From: Burkholderiales bacterium RIFCSPLOWO2_02_FULL_57_36
GTDB lineage: Bacteria > Pseudomonadota > Gammaproteobacteria > Burkholderiales > Burkholderiaceae_D
Reading direction: 5' to 3'
Length of the DNA: 64,000 bases
Assembly: GCA_001770855.1 (NCBI GenBank)
Contig: MESE01000001.1
Coordinates: 1-64,000, forward strand
Positions 44,601 through 54,023 of the stretch are shown in pieces. Position 1 is the stretch's first letter, and every line of letters starts with the position of its first letter. The notes under the pieces were generated by a model that was not told the DNA's origin, ran no database searches, and saw only the letters and a program-made list of their open reading frames with translations. A program made the position numbers and the translations under genes.

Positions 44601-45484
44601 AGCATGCCTTCCTGCATGAACTTCACGACGATCGGGAACGCGAGCACGATGAAGGTGACCGGGAAGATGAATGCGATCAGCGGAAGAATCAGTTTGACCG
44701 GCGCTTCCATCGCCAGTTTTTCGGCGCGCTGGAAACGCTCGATGCGGCGCTGCTGCGATTGCACGCGCAATGCCGCGCCGACGCTGGCGCCCATTTTTTC
44801 GGCCTGGATCACGGTGCCGACAAAGCTGCTGATGGCTTTCATGTTCAGCCGGTTTTCCATGCGGCGCAATGCGTCCGCGCGCGGCACGCCGGCGCGCAGA
44901 TCACGCGTGATCATCTGGAACTCGTTGCGCAACGCGCCGTGCGGTCCTTTGTCCATCGCCTGCTTGATCGCGCCGGTGAGATTCAGGCCGGCTTCCACCG
45001 CCAGCGTAATGAAGTCGAGATACACGGGCAAAGCCTTGAGGATTTCCTTTTCGCGGCGGGCGCGAACGTCGCGCAGCCAGATCTCCGGATAGTAATTTCC
45101 GAGCAGCGTCATGCCGACCAGAATCCAGGGCGACGAGTGATCCAGCGCATGCAGCGAAAACAGCGTCAGCAGGAACGCGACGATCGTGGAAAAAATGCGC
45201 ACCGCGTAGTACTGCTCGGCGGTCAGGATATAGCCGACGCCGGTTTCCTGCAGCCGCTTGTGGGTTTTTTCCAGCCAGGCCGGCGGCAGCCGCGAACAAA
45301 AATGGTATTCGATGAAAGTGATCAGCGGCCACGACATTTTCAGGATCGACGGCAACGGATCCATGTACTCGCGTTCCTCCCTCGGCACCTCTGCCTTGAG
45401 TTTGGAAAGGCTGTAGCTGATCAGCAGGACCGATATGCCGGTCGCGATGCCGATGAAGAGTGCAATGAGGGCGGTCGAAGGCAT
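44597..45484 (-). CDS. tadC: Tad inner-membrane platform protein TadC
   Basis: 295 aa, type II secretion F domain: LPVYLDFITLAVEAGLNLTG, GALRNEFQMITRDLRAGVPR and the terminal span PLIAFIFPVTFIVLAFPIVV. Forms the pilus assembly platform with TadB. Lies four bases after tadB and overlaps the DUF192 gene. Confidence 0.9.
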   Translation of the reverse strand: MPSTALIALFIGIATGISVLLISYSLSKLKAEVPREEREYMDPLPSILKMSWPLITFIEYHFCSRLPPAWLEKTHKRLQETGVGYILTAEQYYAVRIFSTIVAFLLTLFSLHALDHSSPWILVGMTLLGNYYPEIWLRDVRARREKEILKALPVYLDFITLAVEAGLNLTGAIKQAMDKGPHGALRNEFQMITRDLRAGVPRADALRRMENRLNMKAISSFVGTVIQAEKMGASVGAALRVQSQQRRIERFQRAEKLAMEAPVKLILPLIAFIFPVTFIVLAFPIVVKFMQEGML

Positions 45485-45488
45485 GATG

Positions 45489-46340
45489 TCAGACGTCGAT
45501 GTCGGTGATCTTGCGGATGAATAAATAGCCGATGGTGATCATGACCAAAATCACCGACAGCGTCACCCAGCCGAACAGCGTGGTGAACATCGTGCCCATG
45601 GCTACCGGCTCGATCCAGTTGAGCGCGGCCATCATCAGCAGCGGCAGGCAGGACATGATGATTCCCTGCATTTTCCCCTGTGCGGTCAGGCTGCGAATCT
45701 TGCCTTCCATGGTCGCTTTTTCGCGCAAGGTGGCGGAGAGCGATTCCAGGATCTCCGCGAGGTTGCCGCCGACTTCACGCGAAATACGCAAGCCGGAGAC
45801 GACCAGCGAAAAGTCCTGCAGCGGATTGCGCTTTTCCATGTTGACCAGCGCGGTGTCGAAATCCACGCCGAGACGCTGCTCGCGCAACATCAGTTCAAAT
45901 TCCTGGCTCAATGGCGGCTTCTGTTCCTTGACCATCGATTCCAGCGCCACGTTCAGGCTGGCGCCGGCACGCATTGCGCCGGACACCATCAATAACGCAT
46001 CGGGCAACTGTTCCTCGAAACGTTTCAGGCGCTTCGTGCTCAAGCTCTTGATGTAATACTTGGGCAGCACAAGGGTCGCAACCGCGGTGAAAGTGACGAA
46101 TACCGGATTGTTGGTAAACAGCCAAACCAGTGTCGGCAATATCACGAGGGCGGCGACGTTGTAGTAAAAAATCTGCGTCGGGTCGAGAAAGATGAACATG
46201 TCGGCCAGCGTGGTCTTGGTCGATGTCTCAAGTGCGGATTTCTGGCGCGCCAGAATCGTGTTCGCACCCTGCATGACAATCCAGATGATCGAGAAGGCGG
46301 CCAACAGTCCGACCGCGATTAACAGTCCAAGGCTATTCAC
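45489..46340 (-). CDS. tadB: Tad inner-membrane platform protein TadB
   Basis: 283 aa, type II secretion F domain with EQLPDALLMVSGAMRAGASL and DFSLVVSGLRISREVGGNLA. N-terminal span and two C-terminal spans. Partner of TadC. Start overlaps the TadA stop by ATGA (46337-46340). Confidence 0.9.
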   Translation of the reverse strand: MNSLGLLIAVGLLAAFSIIWIVMQGANTILARQKSALETSTKTTLADMFIFLDPTQIFYYNVAALVILPTLVWLFTNNPVFVTFTAVATLVLPKYYIKSLSTKRLKRFEEQLPDALLMVSGAMRAGASLNVALESMVKEQKPPLSQEFELMLREQRLGVDFDTALVNMEKRNPLQDFSLVVSGLRISREVGGNLAEILESLSATLREKATMEGKIRSLTAQGKMQGIIMSCLPLLMMAALNWIEPVAMGTMFTTLFGWVTLSVILVMITIGYLFIRKITDIDV

Positions 46341-48004
46341 GGTCGCTTGTCCTCCGAGGCAAACAGGTTCAAATCGATTTCCATGCCGCGGCTGGCCAGT
46401 TCTTCATAGAACTCGGGGATCTGTCCGGTGGCGATATGCCGGCCGCGTACCTTGCCGTCCGGTCCGAAGCCTTCCCGCTTGTACAGGAAAATATCCTGCA
46501 GCTGGATGATGTCGCCTTCCATGCCGGTGACTTCGGTAATGTGCGTGATCTTGCGTGTGCCGCAGGAGAAGCGATTCTGCTGCACGATGAAGCGGATCGC
46601 CGAAGCAATCTGTTCGCGGATCGCGCGGATCGGCAAATCCATGCCCGCCATCATCACCATCACCTCGATACGCGCCAGGCAATCGCGCGGCGTATTCGCA
46701 TGCGCGGTGGTCAGCGAGCCGTCATGGCCGGTGTTCATCGCGGTCAGCATGTCGAGCGCTTCGCCGCCGCGGCATTCGCCGACGACGATCCGGTCGGGGC
46801 GCATGCGCAGGCAGTTCTTGACCAGGTCGCGAATCGTGACCAGGCCTTTGCCTTCCGCGTTGGCCGGACGCGATTCGAGGCCGACCAGATTCGGCTGGCC
46901 GAGCTGCAATTCCGCCGCGTCTTCCACGGTGACGATGCGTTCATCCTTTGGAATGTAGTTCGACATCACATTGAGCAATGTGGTCTTGCCGGAGCCGGTG
47001 CCGCCGGAAATGATGATATTGGCTTTCTGCTCCACGATGGTTTTCAGGAAGCCGAGTATGGGCGGCGTCATCGAGCCGAAACGAATCAGGTCCTCGCCCA
47101 CCAGCTTCTTCTTCGAGAATTTACGAATGGTGATGTTGGCGCCCTTGAGCGCCAGCGGCGGAATCACCGCATTCACGCGCGATCCGTCTTTCAGGCGCGC
47201 ATCCACCATCGGCGAGCTTTCATCGATACGGCGTCCGATCGGCGTAACGATGCGCTCGATCGCGCTCAGCACCGACTGGTTGCTGGTGAAAGTGATGGGA
47301 GACTTCTGCAATTGTCCGCTGCGTTCGATGAAAATTTCATCGTAGCTGTTGACCATGATCTCCGATACCGAATCGTCGGCAAGCAGGTCTTCCAGCGGAC
47401 CCAGCCCTACCACTTCATCCAGTACGCGCTTCACCAGCATCGCGCGGTCCAGGCGGGCGGGGATGGTTTTGTCGGTGGTAACGATTTCTTCCAGCATCGC
47501 CTTGGTGTTCTCGCGCAGTTCGTCTTCGCTCTGGCGGTTCACGTCGACCCGGCGCAGATCCATTTGCTTGATCAGCTGCAGGTGCAGGTTCTTGAGAACC
47601 ACGATTGTTTCCGCCGCTTCAGCCGCGGTCGGTTGATCCAGCGGCGTTTCGACGGCGGGCGCGGGCGCGGCAGGCGCCGGCGCGGCCGATACGGGAGCAG
47701 CCGCTTCCGTTTCGATATCGAGCACGCTGAGGAGGTAATCACAGATGCTGATTTCATCGCCCGCTTTGAGCGGTCCATGAAGGCCGGCGATCTTTTTATT
47801 GTTGACCTTGGTGCCGGAAGAAGCGCCGTGATCTTCCACATAAACGCCGTCCTTGCGGCGATGGATGGTGGCGTGAGAACGGCCGACCGACCAGCCCTGC
47901 AGCATGATCCGGTTGTCATCGCCTTTGCCGACGGTGCAACTGTCGATCGTGCATTCTTCTTCGGTACGTTGGCCCCGGGGCGTAGTGACGGCGATAAGCA
48001 GCAT
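46337..48004 (-). CDS. tadA: TadA/CpaF secretion ATPase with an N-terminal FHA domain
   Basis: 555 aa. Residues 1-95 form an FHA phosphopeptide-binding domain (VGKGDDNRIML, WSVGRSHATIHRR, then VEDHGASSGTKVNNKKI), joined by an Ala/Pro linker to a full CpaF-type ATPase. The ATPase has Walker A ISGGTGSGKTTLLN, Asp box and GECRGGEALDMLTAMNTGHDG. It drives Flp pilus assembly. The fused FHA suggests control by Ser/Thr phosphorylation or tethering to a phosphorylated partner. No tadZ is present in the operon, so FHA may provide localisation instead; that is inference. Confidence 0.92.
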   Translation of the reverse strand: MLLIAVTTPRGQRTEEECTIDSCTVGKGDDNRIMLQGWSVGRSHATIHRRKDGVYVEDHGASSGTKVNNKKIAGLHGPLKAGDEISICDYLLSVLDIETEAAAPVSAAPAPAAPAPAVETPLDQPTAAEAAETIVVLKNLHLQLIKQMDLRRVDVNRQSEDELRENTKAMLEEIVTTDKTIPARLDRAMLVKRVLDEVVGLGPLEDLLADDSVSEIMVNSYDEIFIERSGQLQKSPITFTSNQSVLSAIERIVTPIGRRIDESSPMVDARLKDGSRVNAVIPPLALKGANITIRKFSKKKLVGEDLIRFGSMTPPILGFLKTIVEQKANIIISGGTGSGKTTLLNVMSNYIPKDERIVTVEDAAELQLGQPNLVGLESRPANAEGKGLVTIRDLVKNCLRMRPDRIVVGECRGGEALDMLTAMNTGHDGSLTTAHANTPRDCLARIEVMVMMAGMDLPIRAIREQIASAIRFIVQQNRFSCGTRKITHITEVTGMEGDIIQLQDIFLYKREGFGPDGKVRGRHIATGQIPEFYEELASRGMEIDLNLFASEDKRP

Positions 48005-48013
48005 GCTGAACCC

Positions 48014-49306
48014 TTAGTCGATGATGTCTTGATTGCTCAATTTGCGCTCGAAGCGCTCGCGTATGTCCATGCCTTTTTCAATGCGTTCCCGATTGATCGT
48101 GGAGCCCGGATCGGTAATGGTCGGCGTGACCAGGATCACCAGGTCGGTGCGTCCGGAGCGGAAGCTATCCGAGCGGAACAGGCGCCCCAGCACCGGGACG
48201 TTGCCGATGCCCGGAACCCGGGCCGCATCGTTGGACATTTCGGTATTGACCAAGCCCGACATCACGATGGTCTGGCCGTTCTTCACATTGATTTCGGTTT
48301 CCGACTGGCGCGTCAGGAAACCGGGAATGCCTTGCACCGCAACCGATGGATCGATGCTGCTGATCTCGGTCTTGATCGAAGCGATGATGTTGCCGTGGTC
48401 ATCGGCGATCGGTTTGATCGCAAGCCGGATACCGTAATCCTTGAATTCCACCGAGCCGCCGCCGAGCGCCGATACCGCCGGAAGAGGAATCTGGCCGCCT
48501 GCGAGAAATTTGGCTTCGCCGCCGCTGCGCGCGCTTAGTTCCGGTTCGGCCAGCGTGTAGGCATCGCCGTTATTCTTGGCGAGATTGATGGTGGTGTTGA
48601 TGAGAGTGGAAATGCCGAGATAGGTCAGCAATCCATTGTTGGGTACCGGGAGGATTCCTTTTAGCGGCCCCTGGGTCTGAGGTCGGTCGGTGCCGAAATT
48701 GCCGGAGAATCCGAGCATCGGGCCTGCGGCCGAACCAGGCCATTGCAAGCCGATGTTTTCGAGTACGGATTTCTTCATCTCGATGATCTGCACTTTCATG
48801 TAGACCATTTTCCGCATCGAGACTTCTTCTTCACGCACCAGGCTGGCGGCTTGCGGATACATCTTCACGGCAGCGGCGATACGCTCGAGATTTTCCTTGC
48901 TGGCGCTGCCGCTGATGATGATATTTCCACCGACCGGCGTAATCTGGATGCCCGGAATATCCTTGAGCATCGCATTCACGTTGCGATTGGTATCGCCGGA
49001 GTCGCGCGGGCTGATGCGAACGGTATAGACGGTTTTGCGGTTGACGTCGGACCATATCACCAAGGAAGAGTCGCCGGGCGCTTCGGCAATCAGCAACAGC
49101 TCCTTGTTGCCCAGCACCGAGGTGGTGAACAGTTTGCCGTTGCCGACGGCGATGCGATGGATGCGTCCCGCGGGAAGGATTTTCACCTCGCCGACGAACA
49201 TCTGGATTTCGCTGTTTTTCGTTTCAGTCAAATTTTCCTGCGCATAAGCGATGGGGGAAAGACCCAGGAAACACCAGAAAAGGACGATAAGAGGGCGTAT
49301 CAGCAT
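48014..49306 (-). CDS. rcpA: Tad outer-membrane secretin RcpA/CpaC
   Basis: 430 aa. Signal peptide, an N-terminal pilus-assembly domain (GEVKILPAGRIHRIAVGNGK), a BON-like segment (IPGIQITPVGGNIIISGSAS), then the secretin core with VPGIGNVPVLGRLFRSDSFR and LVILVTPTI. Forms the outer-membrane pore for Flp pili. 12 bases after rcpC. Confidence 0.92.
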   Translation of the reverse strand: MLIRPLIVLFWCFLGLSPIAYAQENLTETKNSEIQMFVGEVKILPAGRIHRIAVGNGKLFTTSVLGNKELLLIAEAPGDSSLVIWSDVNRKTVYTVRISPRDSGDTNRNVNAMLKDIPGIQITPVGGNIIISGSASKENLERIAAAVKMYPQAASLVREEEVSMRKMVYMKVQIIEMKKSVLENIGLQWPGSAAGPMLGFSGNFGTDRPQTQGPLKGILPVPNNGLLTYLGISTLINTTINLAKNNGDAYTLAEPELSARSGGEAKFLAGGQIPLPAVSALGGGSVEFKDYGIRLAIKPIADDHGNIIASIKTEISSIDPSVAVQGIPGFLTRQSETEINVKNGQTIVMSGLVNTEMSNDAARVPGIGNVPVLGRLFRSDSFRSGRTDLVILVTPTITDPGSTINRERIEKGMDIRERFERKLSNQDIID

Positions 49307-49318
49307 TATTTTTCTACC

Positions 49319-50365
49319 TTACTTGGATGACTTGGCGTTCGCCGCATTGCTTCCCTGGCTGAGCTTGATCAGATCAGTCAGGTTCTGCGGTAATCCGGCC
49401 GGGGCATTGGCGGCGCCTGCGGCAGCGGGCGCTTGCGCGGACATCAGGCCGGCCGGCAACGGTACGTTGATCACCGGCGCCACGGCATCGCTGCCTCCCT
49501 TGCCGCCGATGAAGTATTCGATATAGCCGGCCGAAGAAGGAGAGCTGCGCGGCCTGGCAAGCGCGGTTCGTCTTTCCCGTTCGCGGATGTCGTCCAGCAG
49601 GTTGTTGGCATTGACCGATTCGAAATCCACCGATTGCTGGTCGTTTTCATTGCGCAGCACCGCGCGAATCTTGCCGAGTTCAAGCGCCAGCGTGAGCCGT
49701 GCCGCCTGGGTCGGCGTGACTTCCAGGGTGACATTGCTGTAACTTACCCGGCGCTCCTGCGAAGCTTGCGAAGCAGGATCGTCTTGCGTGATTTTCTGGC
49801 CGGTCGCCAGCACCTTGACCTGATCGAGGAACGGCACCACCGTCTGGTTGGTCGAATCTTCGCTGCCGCTCAACACCAGCATCAGGTCCACGAGGTTGCC
49901 CGGCTCCACCATGTGCGACACCGAATTGATTTCATCGACATTGATGGTCATCGCGCGCTTGCCCGGTTTCAGGGTGCCCGAGAAATCCGCAAAAATTTCG
50001 CGCACGTCGGCTCGGCGCAGCGGCTTGCCTCTTTCGACTTGCCGGATCAGCGCGTGACCCTTGAGTGCATCGAACTGTGCGACCGTAATAGTGTCGTCGT
50101 ACACGAAATCGGCCGGCACGTTGCGCGAAGCGACGACGCCGTCATCAAGCAGTGCACCCGCCGCCAGCGGCCTGGTCGGCACGACCACGGCGATGGTGGC
50201 GCCCCTGTCCTGCTGGGAGCGTGCGGTGACTTCGGCTTCGATGCTCTGCTCTTTGAACTTGAGATACTGCAGAGTCAGCCAGGCTGTCAGCAAGCTGAGT
50301 ACGATCGCGATAACAAGCATCAACCAGGTTTTGTTGATCTTGATGTTGGGGCGTTGGATTTTCAA
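49319..50365 (-). CDS. rcpC: Tad assembly protein RcpC/CpaB
   Basis: 348 aa. One N-terminal membrane span (LMLVIAIVLSLLTAWLTLQY), SAF domain (VVPTRPLAAGALLDDGVVAS) and RcpC domain (VDEINSVSHMVEPGNLVDLM; SNVTLEVTPTQAARLTLALE). Periplasmic part of the pilus machine, working with the secretin. About 110 bases separate it from the small pilin-like gene upstream, the widest gap between that gene and tpsA. Confidence 0.9.
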   Translation of the reverse strand: MKIQRPNIKINKTWLMLVIAIVLSLLTAWLTLQYLKFKEQSIEAEVTARSQQDRGATIAVVVPTRPLAAGALLDDGVVASRNVPADFVYDDTITVAQFDALKGHALIRQVERGKPLRRADVREIFADFSGTLKPGKRAMTINVDEINSVSHMVEPGNLVDLMLVLSGSEDSTNQTVVPFLDQVKVLATGQKITQDDPASQASQERRVSYSNVTLEVTPTQAARLTLALELGKIRAVLRNENDQQSVDFESVNANNLLDDIRERERRTALARPRSSPSSAGYIEYFIGGKGGSDAVAPVINVPLPAGLMSAQAPAAAGAANAPAGLPQNLTDLIKLSQGSNAANAKSSK

Positions 50366-50474
50366 GTTGGTGACCCTGCCTAGAAGTAAATAATGTTGTT
50401 ATGCCGGCGCATTGCCGAAAACTATTTCTGGTCGATCTTCGCCGACTCAGTTAAACGCTTAGTCAAACAAACGC

Positions 50475-50777
50475 TTAGTCAAACGATACATCCACCGGCC
50501 ATTCCGGATCTTTCAGGTCGATGCATTTGTCCACGCCTACCGTTACCGGCCCCAATCCGACTGAATTGAAACAGTTCGGCATCGATGAAATCGATATCGC
50601 ATACGAATAATCGGTGTAATAGTCGCGAATCGCCGTGGCAAGCTTTTGTATCGGAGGATCGGTGCCGGTCACCAGCACGATGACTCCCACCATCAATACG
50701 ACCAGGTACTCGATCAGCGACTGGCCGGCGGTTCGGCGCCGTGTCATGGCGCGCTGCATCGGTAGGCGTGTGATCAT
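50475..50777 (-). CDS. Small Tad-associated pilin-like protein
   Basis: 100 aa. RTAGQSLIEYLVVLMVGVIV carries the cleavage-site Gly followed by Glu at the usual place and a hydrophobic helix; the rest is a short soluble domain with one Cys pair (PNCF, DKCI). Likely a minor pseudopilin. Start overlaps the previous gene's stop by ATGA. A direct repeat AACGCTTAGTCAAAC lies just after its stop. Confidence 0.72.
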   Translation of the reverse strand: MITRLPMQRAMTRRRTAGQSLIEYLVVLMVGVIVLVTGTDPPIQKLATAIRDYYTDYSYAISISSMPNCFNSVGLGPVTVGVDKCIDLKDPEWPVDVSFD

Positions 50778-51496
50778 GGACTGTCCACCAGGTTGGCGAG
50801 CACGGTCGTGTTCCGGCCGTCGCGAGTAATCACCAGGCTGGCTTCGGCCAGCCCGCGTTTCATCACCAGCGTAATGCCGGGGCCTTTTTTAGTCGTCATC
50901 TGATAGCTGCTTACGGTGCGCCACCCCTGGTCGGCCAGGGTCTGGCGATAAAAGCTGGCATTCGATTCGGCTGAAAATGCATTGCTCAGCAACAGGGTGC
51001 GCGCCATCTTCCCTTCGTCGCGATGTTCAATGTCGTTGATGACGGTGCTGCCCGACATCATCGGCAGGGCTTTGCCGGGGGCGATGACGCGCGTCCGGCC
51101 AGGCGCCTGGGTTGCGCTCAACAGGCCGGTCGAGCCATTTTTTCCCGCGGCTTGTACCTGCACAGTAAAAAAGCATTTCCCGCGCACCACTGAAATCGTT
51201 TGCCACGGATCGACCGTATTTTCAACCGGCGCCCCGGCGCTGTTGGCGGCCCATGCCCGGCGGTAAAACGCAAGAATATCGGCCGGCTTTTGTTCGCTGT
51301 CGAAACGCTTTACGCTCATCGGTACGCCGTTATAAATCATGTACGGCGCTACCCATTCCAGCTTGGCGTCGGGTTCCTGAAAGTGGGGGCAATCCATCTC
51401 CCCGGCGGCAAGGTCGCCCGAAAGCGCGATGCAAAACGCCAGGCCGGCGATGCGCCTTGCGTGATTTCTGCAACTTGTCGGTCTGGTCATCGGCAT
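50774..51496 (-). CDS. Exported protein of unknown function in the Tad operon
   Basis: 240 aa. Signal-like N-terminus (ARRIAGLAFCIALSGDLAAG). Two similar segments look alike: MSVKRFDSEQKPADILAFYR and LLLSNAFSAESNASFYRQTL, each a strand followed by an FYR-type helix. This suggests an internal duplication of a small alpha/beta unit. Not recognised. Start taken at 51494-51496; an ATG six bases later is equally possible. Placed between two pseudopilin genes, so it probably acts in the periplasm with the pilus machine. Confidence 0.7.
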   Translation of the reverse strand: MPMTRPTSCRNHARRIAGLAFCIALSGDLAAGEMDCPHFQEPDAKLEWVAPYMIYNGVPMSVKRFDSEQKPADILAFYRRAWAANSAGAPVENTVDPWQTISVVRGKCFFTVQVQAAGKNGSTGLLSATQAPGRTRVIAPGKALPMMSGSTVINDIEHRDEGKMARTLLLSNAFSAESNASFYRQTLADQGWRTVSSYQMTTKKGPGITLVMKRGLAEASLVITRDGRNTTVLANLVDSP

Positions 51497-51497
51497 A

Positions 51498-52340
51498 TTA
51501 TTTGAGGCGGTCCGCCGGCACGATATCGGGTTCGATCTTGCCCGGCTCGAGCTTCGATGCTTCCGGCAGGAATACCGAAAGCGCGCCCAGCACATAATCC
51601 ATGATCTTCACGCCTTCGATTTCGGCGGCCAGGATGGATGTGGGCACAAGGCCTTTCACTTGTTGTTTGGCGCTGGTCTTCGCACTGTCATCCGGCCCGT
51701 TCGCGTTCCATCCGTTGGCCAGCAGTACATTGGTCTCGCTGAAATCGGCGGTGGAGGTCTTGGCCAGGTAATGGTCGAAATCGATATCCTTGATCTTGAT
51801 CGTTACCTTGGCGCCATATTCGGCATTCATCTCCAGCACAAACGGGCCAAGCGTGGACGCGAAATTTGCAATCGGCGTAAGGATTTTATTCAAGGTGCCG
51901 GGCGCCGGATTGTTATCCACCTTGTTCTGGATATCGTTGTAATCGGCGAGCAATTTTTGGCCGTTACGGTCTTGCCACAGCGCTTTTGAACCGCCTTTGA
52001 AATTGCCGGCACTGCGGTCGCTGTTCGAGAAGGCATCGGACGTACCCGTTTCGGAAAGATGGCGTACACCGATCTCGCGCCGGATTTGATCATCGGTCTT
52101 TTCATTGGCCTGCCATCTGCGGCTCACGCCGAACCAACCCAGGCTGGACGCGGCGTCGCCGCCGAACCACACTGTCCGTTCCCACGCAGCGTAGCGCGAC
52201 GTCTGCACGGCCGCGGCGCGCACGTCCAGATATTTTCCGAGCAGCGGGATCGCGAGAAACAGCGGCACCAGCACGAACCCGGCCACGATCAGCAACTCGA
52301 TCATGGCTTGCCCGCCGGATCTGGAATGTCGGTTTACCAT
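51498..52340 (-). CDS. TadE/TadG-like pseudopilin
   Basis: 280 aa. SGGQAMIELLIVAGFVLVPL gives the cleavage Gly, Glu and hydrophobic helix of a class IV pilin-like N-terminus. The rest is a soluble periplasmic domain without known motifs. Overlaps the TadG-like gene by seven bases and ends one base before the next start. Confidence 0.75.
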   Translation of the reverse strand: MVNRHSRSGGQAMIELLIVAGFVLVPLFLAIPLLGKYLDVRAAAVQTSRYAAWERTVWFGGDAASSLGWFGVSRRWQANEKTDDQIRREIGVRHLSETGTSDAFSNSDRSAGNFKGGSKALWQDRNGQKLLADYNDIQNKVDNNPAPGTLNKILTPIANFASTLGPFVLEMNAEYGAKVTIKIKDIDFDHYLAKTSTADFSETNVLLANGWNANGPDDSAKTSAKQQVKGLVPTSILAAEIEGVKIMDYVLGALSVFLPEASKLEPGKIEPDIVPADRLK

Positions 52341-53926
52341 AGGTGATAAGACATCGAAGCGTACTGTTCAAGGAAATTATTCGGCGCCAAGCGGGCTTGC
52401 CAGTACGGGTTGTACAGGCTGCCTAATTCGGTCTTGCCATCGCCACGAGCCCATAATTTTTTCGGCCGCGAGAAATAAATTTCCGCCTTGGTCAGGCTGC
52501 GCATATAGCCGCTGCGCGTGCCGTTGTTCAAGGTGAACTGGCCGCCCGACATGGTGTTGCTGGTCGGGATTTTGCCATCGGCCTTTTCAACTTCGAGAAT
52601 CAGTGATGGGCCGATCAGGTTGTCCTTGTCGACCTTTTTCAGATCGAAATAGGCGCGCAATCCGGCGCGGGTATCCAGGCTGGTGCCGGCGCCCAGGCCG
52701 CGCTGAGTCCCGGCCGCGCCCGCGGTATGGGCATTTCCATACACGCCGCCGTAGGCATCCGACGTCGCGGTGCCGAAATTGTTGTTGGGATTGAGATTGC
52801 TGCTCGGGCCGGCCTGTGCGGCGCCCCAGCCCATTGGAATGAATGGAAACATAATCGGGATCGGGATCGGTATGCCGATGATGCTGATCCAGAAAATCGC
52901 GATACCGACGAAGCCGGTCCCATCCATCGCGCTCCAGGTTTTTTTATTGACGCCGATATGCTTGAGTTCGGTTCCGCCGCGATGCCACAGATACATCAGC
53001 AGTGCACCGTTCTGGTAGGGGATGATACGGGTCGGATCGACCACGAACGGCGTCAGGTACATCATTTCAGGAAAATTTTTCGCCGGGCCGCCGCCCTTGG
53101 TACTGCGGTTTTTCGAAAACCCGTCGAGTGAATCGATCGTGACCTGCGCCATTCGATCGCCCTTGAGGCCGTCCTGATTCGAGCTGTTCGGGTTTTTCTT
53201 TTGCGCAAACGTGAACCATTGCACCAGGTGAATGATCGCCGCCGCAGTGCCGGGCGTACTGAGGTCGGCATTGGTGTCGTTCAGCTTGATGACGTTGTAG
53301 GCTGCGTTGAAGGTCAACAGATCCTTCACCGCGCCCAGCGACGTTTCATCGACACCGGCCAGCTTGTCGAGCACCTTGGCCGGGGACAGGCCGATGGTTT
53401 GCGCAACCGTCAAGGCCGTGCCGTAATGGTAGATGGTCTGCGCCAGGCTGAGAATGTCGATCAGTCCGTCCAGCACTTTCACCGTTACCGGCCCGGCTGT
53501 ATTCATCACGTTTCTGAACGCCTTCGAGGCAGGCTTGTACGCCTTGACCGGGGCATCCCAGAGTATCTTTGCCAACGGGCCGCCGAGCGAGGTCAGCACC
53601 TGCGGCACCCAGGAGTAAGGACCGTTGTAGGTCGCGGCGTAATTGCGCGACCAGGAAGTCAGGCCGACCACCTGCGCTACCGCAACCTGGTTGGCGATGA
53701 TCGCGCGGTTGGTGTACGCCGCAAAATTGTAATCGCGCGCTTCAGCCAGCACCGCGCTGTAGGCGGCGGCGTCCGCGGTATTTTGCAGCTTCATCTTGGC
53801 GATGGACTGCTGTCCCATGGTGTACATCGACACCATGACCAGAATGATGATGGATACGGTGATAAGCGAAAAAACCAGCGCTTGACCGCGCTGGTTTATC
53901 GGGAGTGGCGGAGATGGCGATCTCAT
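52334..53926 (-). CDS. tadG: TadG-like pilus-associated protein
   Basis: 530 aa. Begins with the Flp-assembly TadG N-terminal pattern INQRGQALVFSLITVSIIIL and LQNTADAAAYSAVLAEARDY, followed by a large extracytoplasmic region. TadG-like proteins are thought to anchor or cap the fibre. About 100 bases after flp. A weak long-loop hairpin lies in that gap and may reduce readthrough so pilin is made in excess. Confidence 0.82.
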   Translation of the reverse strand: MRSPSPPLPINQRGQALVFSLITVSIIILVMVSMYTMGQQSIAKMKLQNTADAAAYSAVLAEARDYNFAAYTNRAIIANQVAVAQVVGLTSWSRNYAATYNGPYSWVPQVLTSLGGPLAKILWDAPVKAYKPASKAFRNVMNTAGPVTVKVLDGLIDILSLAQTIYHYGTALTVAQTIGLSPAKVLDKLAGVDETSLGAVKDLLTFNAAYNVIKLNDTNADLSTPGTAAAIIHLVQWFTFAQKKNPNSSNQDGLKGDRMAQVTIDSLDGFSKNRSTKGGGPAKNFPEMMYLTPFVVDPTRIIPYQNGALLMYLWHRGGTELKHIGVNKKTWSAMDGTGFVGIAIFWISIIGIPIPIPIMFPFIPMGWGAAQAGPSSNLNPNNNFGTATSDAYGGVYGNAHTAGAAGTQRGLGAGTSLDTRAGLRAYFDLKKVDKDNLIGPSLILEVEKADGKIPTSNTMSGGQFTLNNGTRSGYMRSLTKAEIYFSRPKKLWARGDGKTELGSLYNPYWQARLAPNNFLEQYASMSYHLW

Positions 53927-54023
53927 TCACTTATCGGATGGGATACAAACACGACGCGGGCGAAAACATTTCCAGGCTCATCGCACATTTGTCGATCAGC
54001 ACGGAATGACTCGCCCGGACCGA

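Noticed and set aside
46436-48538. 700-codon plus-strand frame
   Set aside because: It lies opposite tadA and rcpA, which have complete domains; the antisense frame is His/Arg-rich noise.
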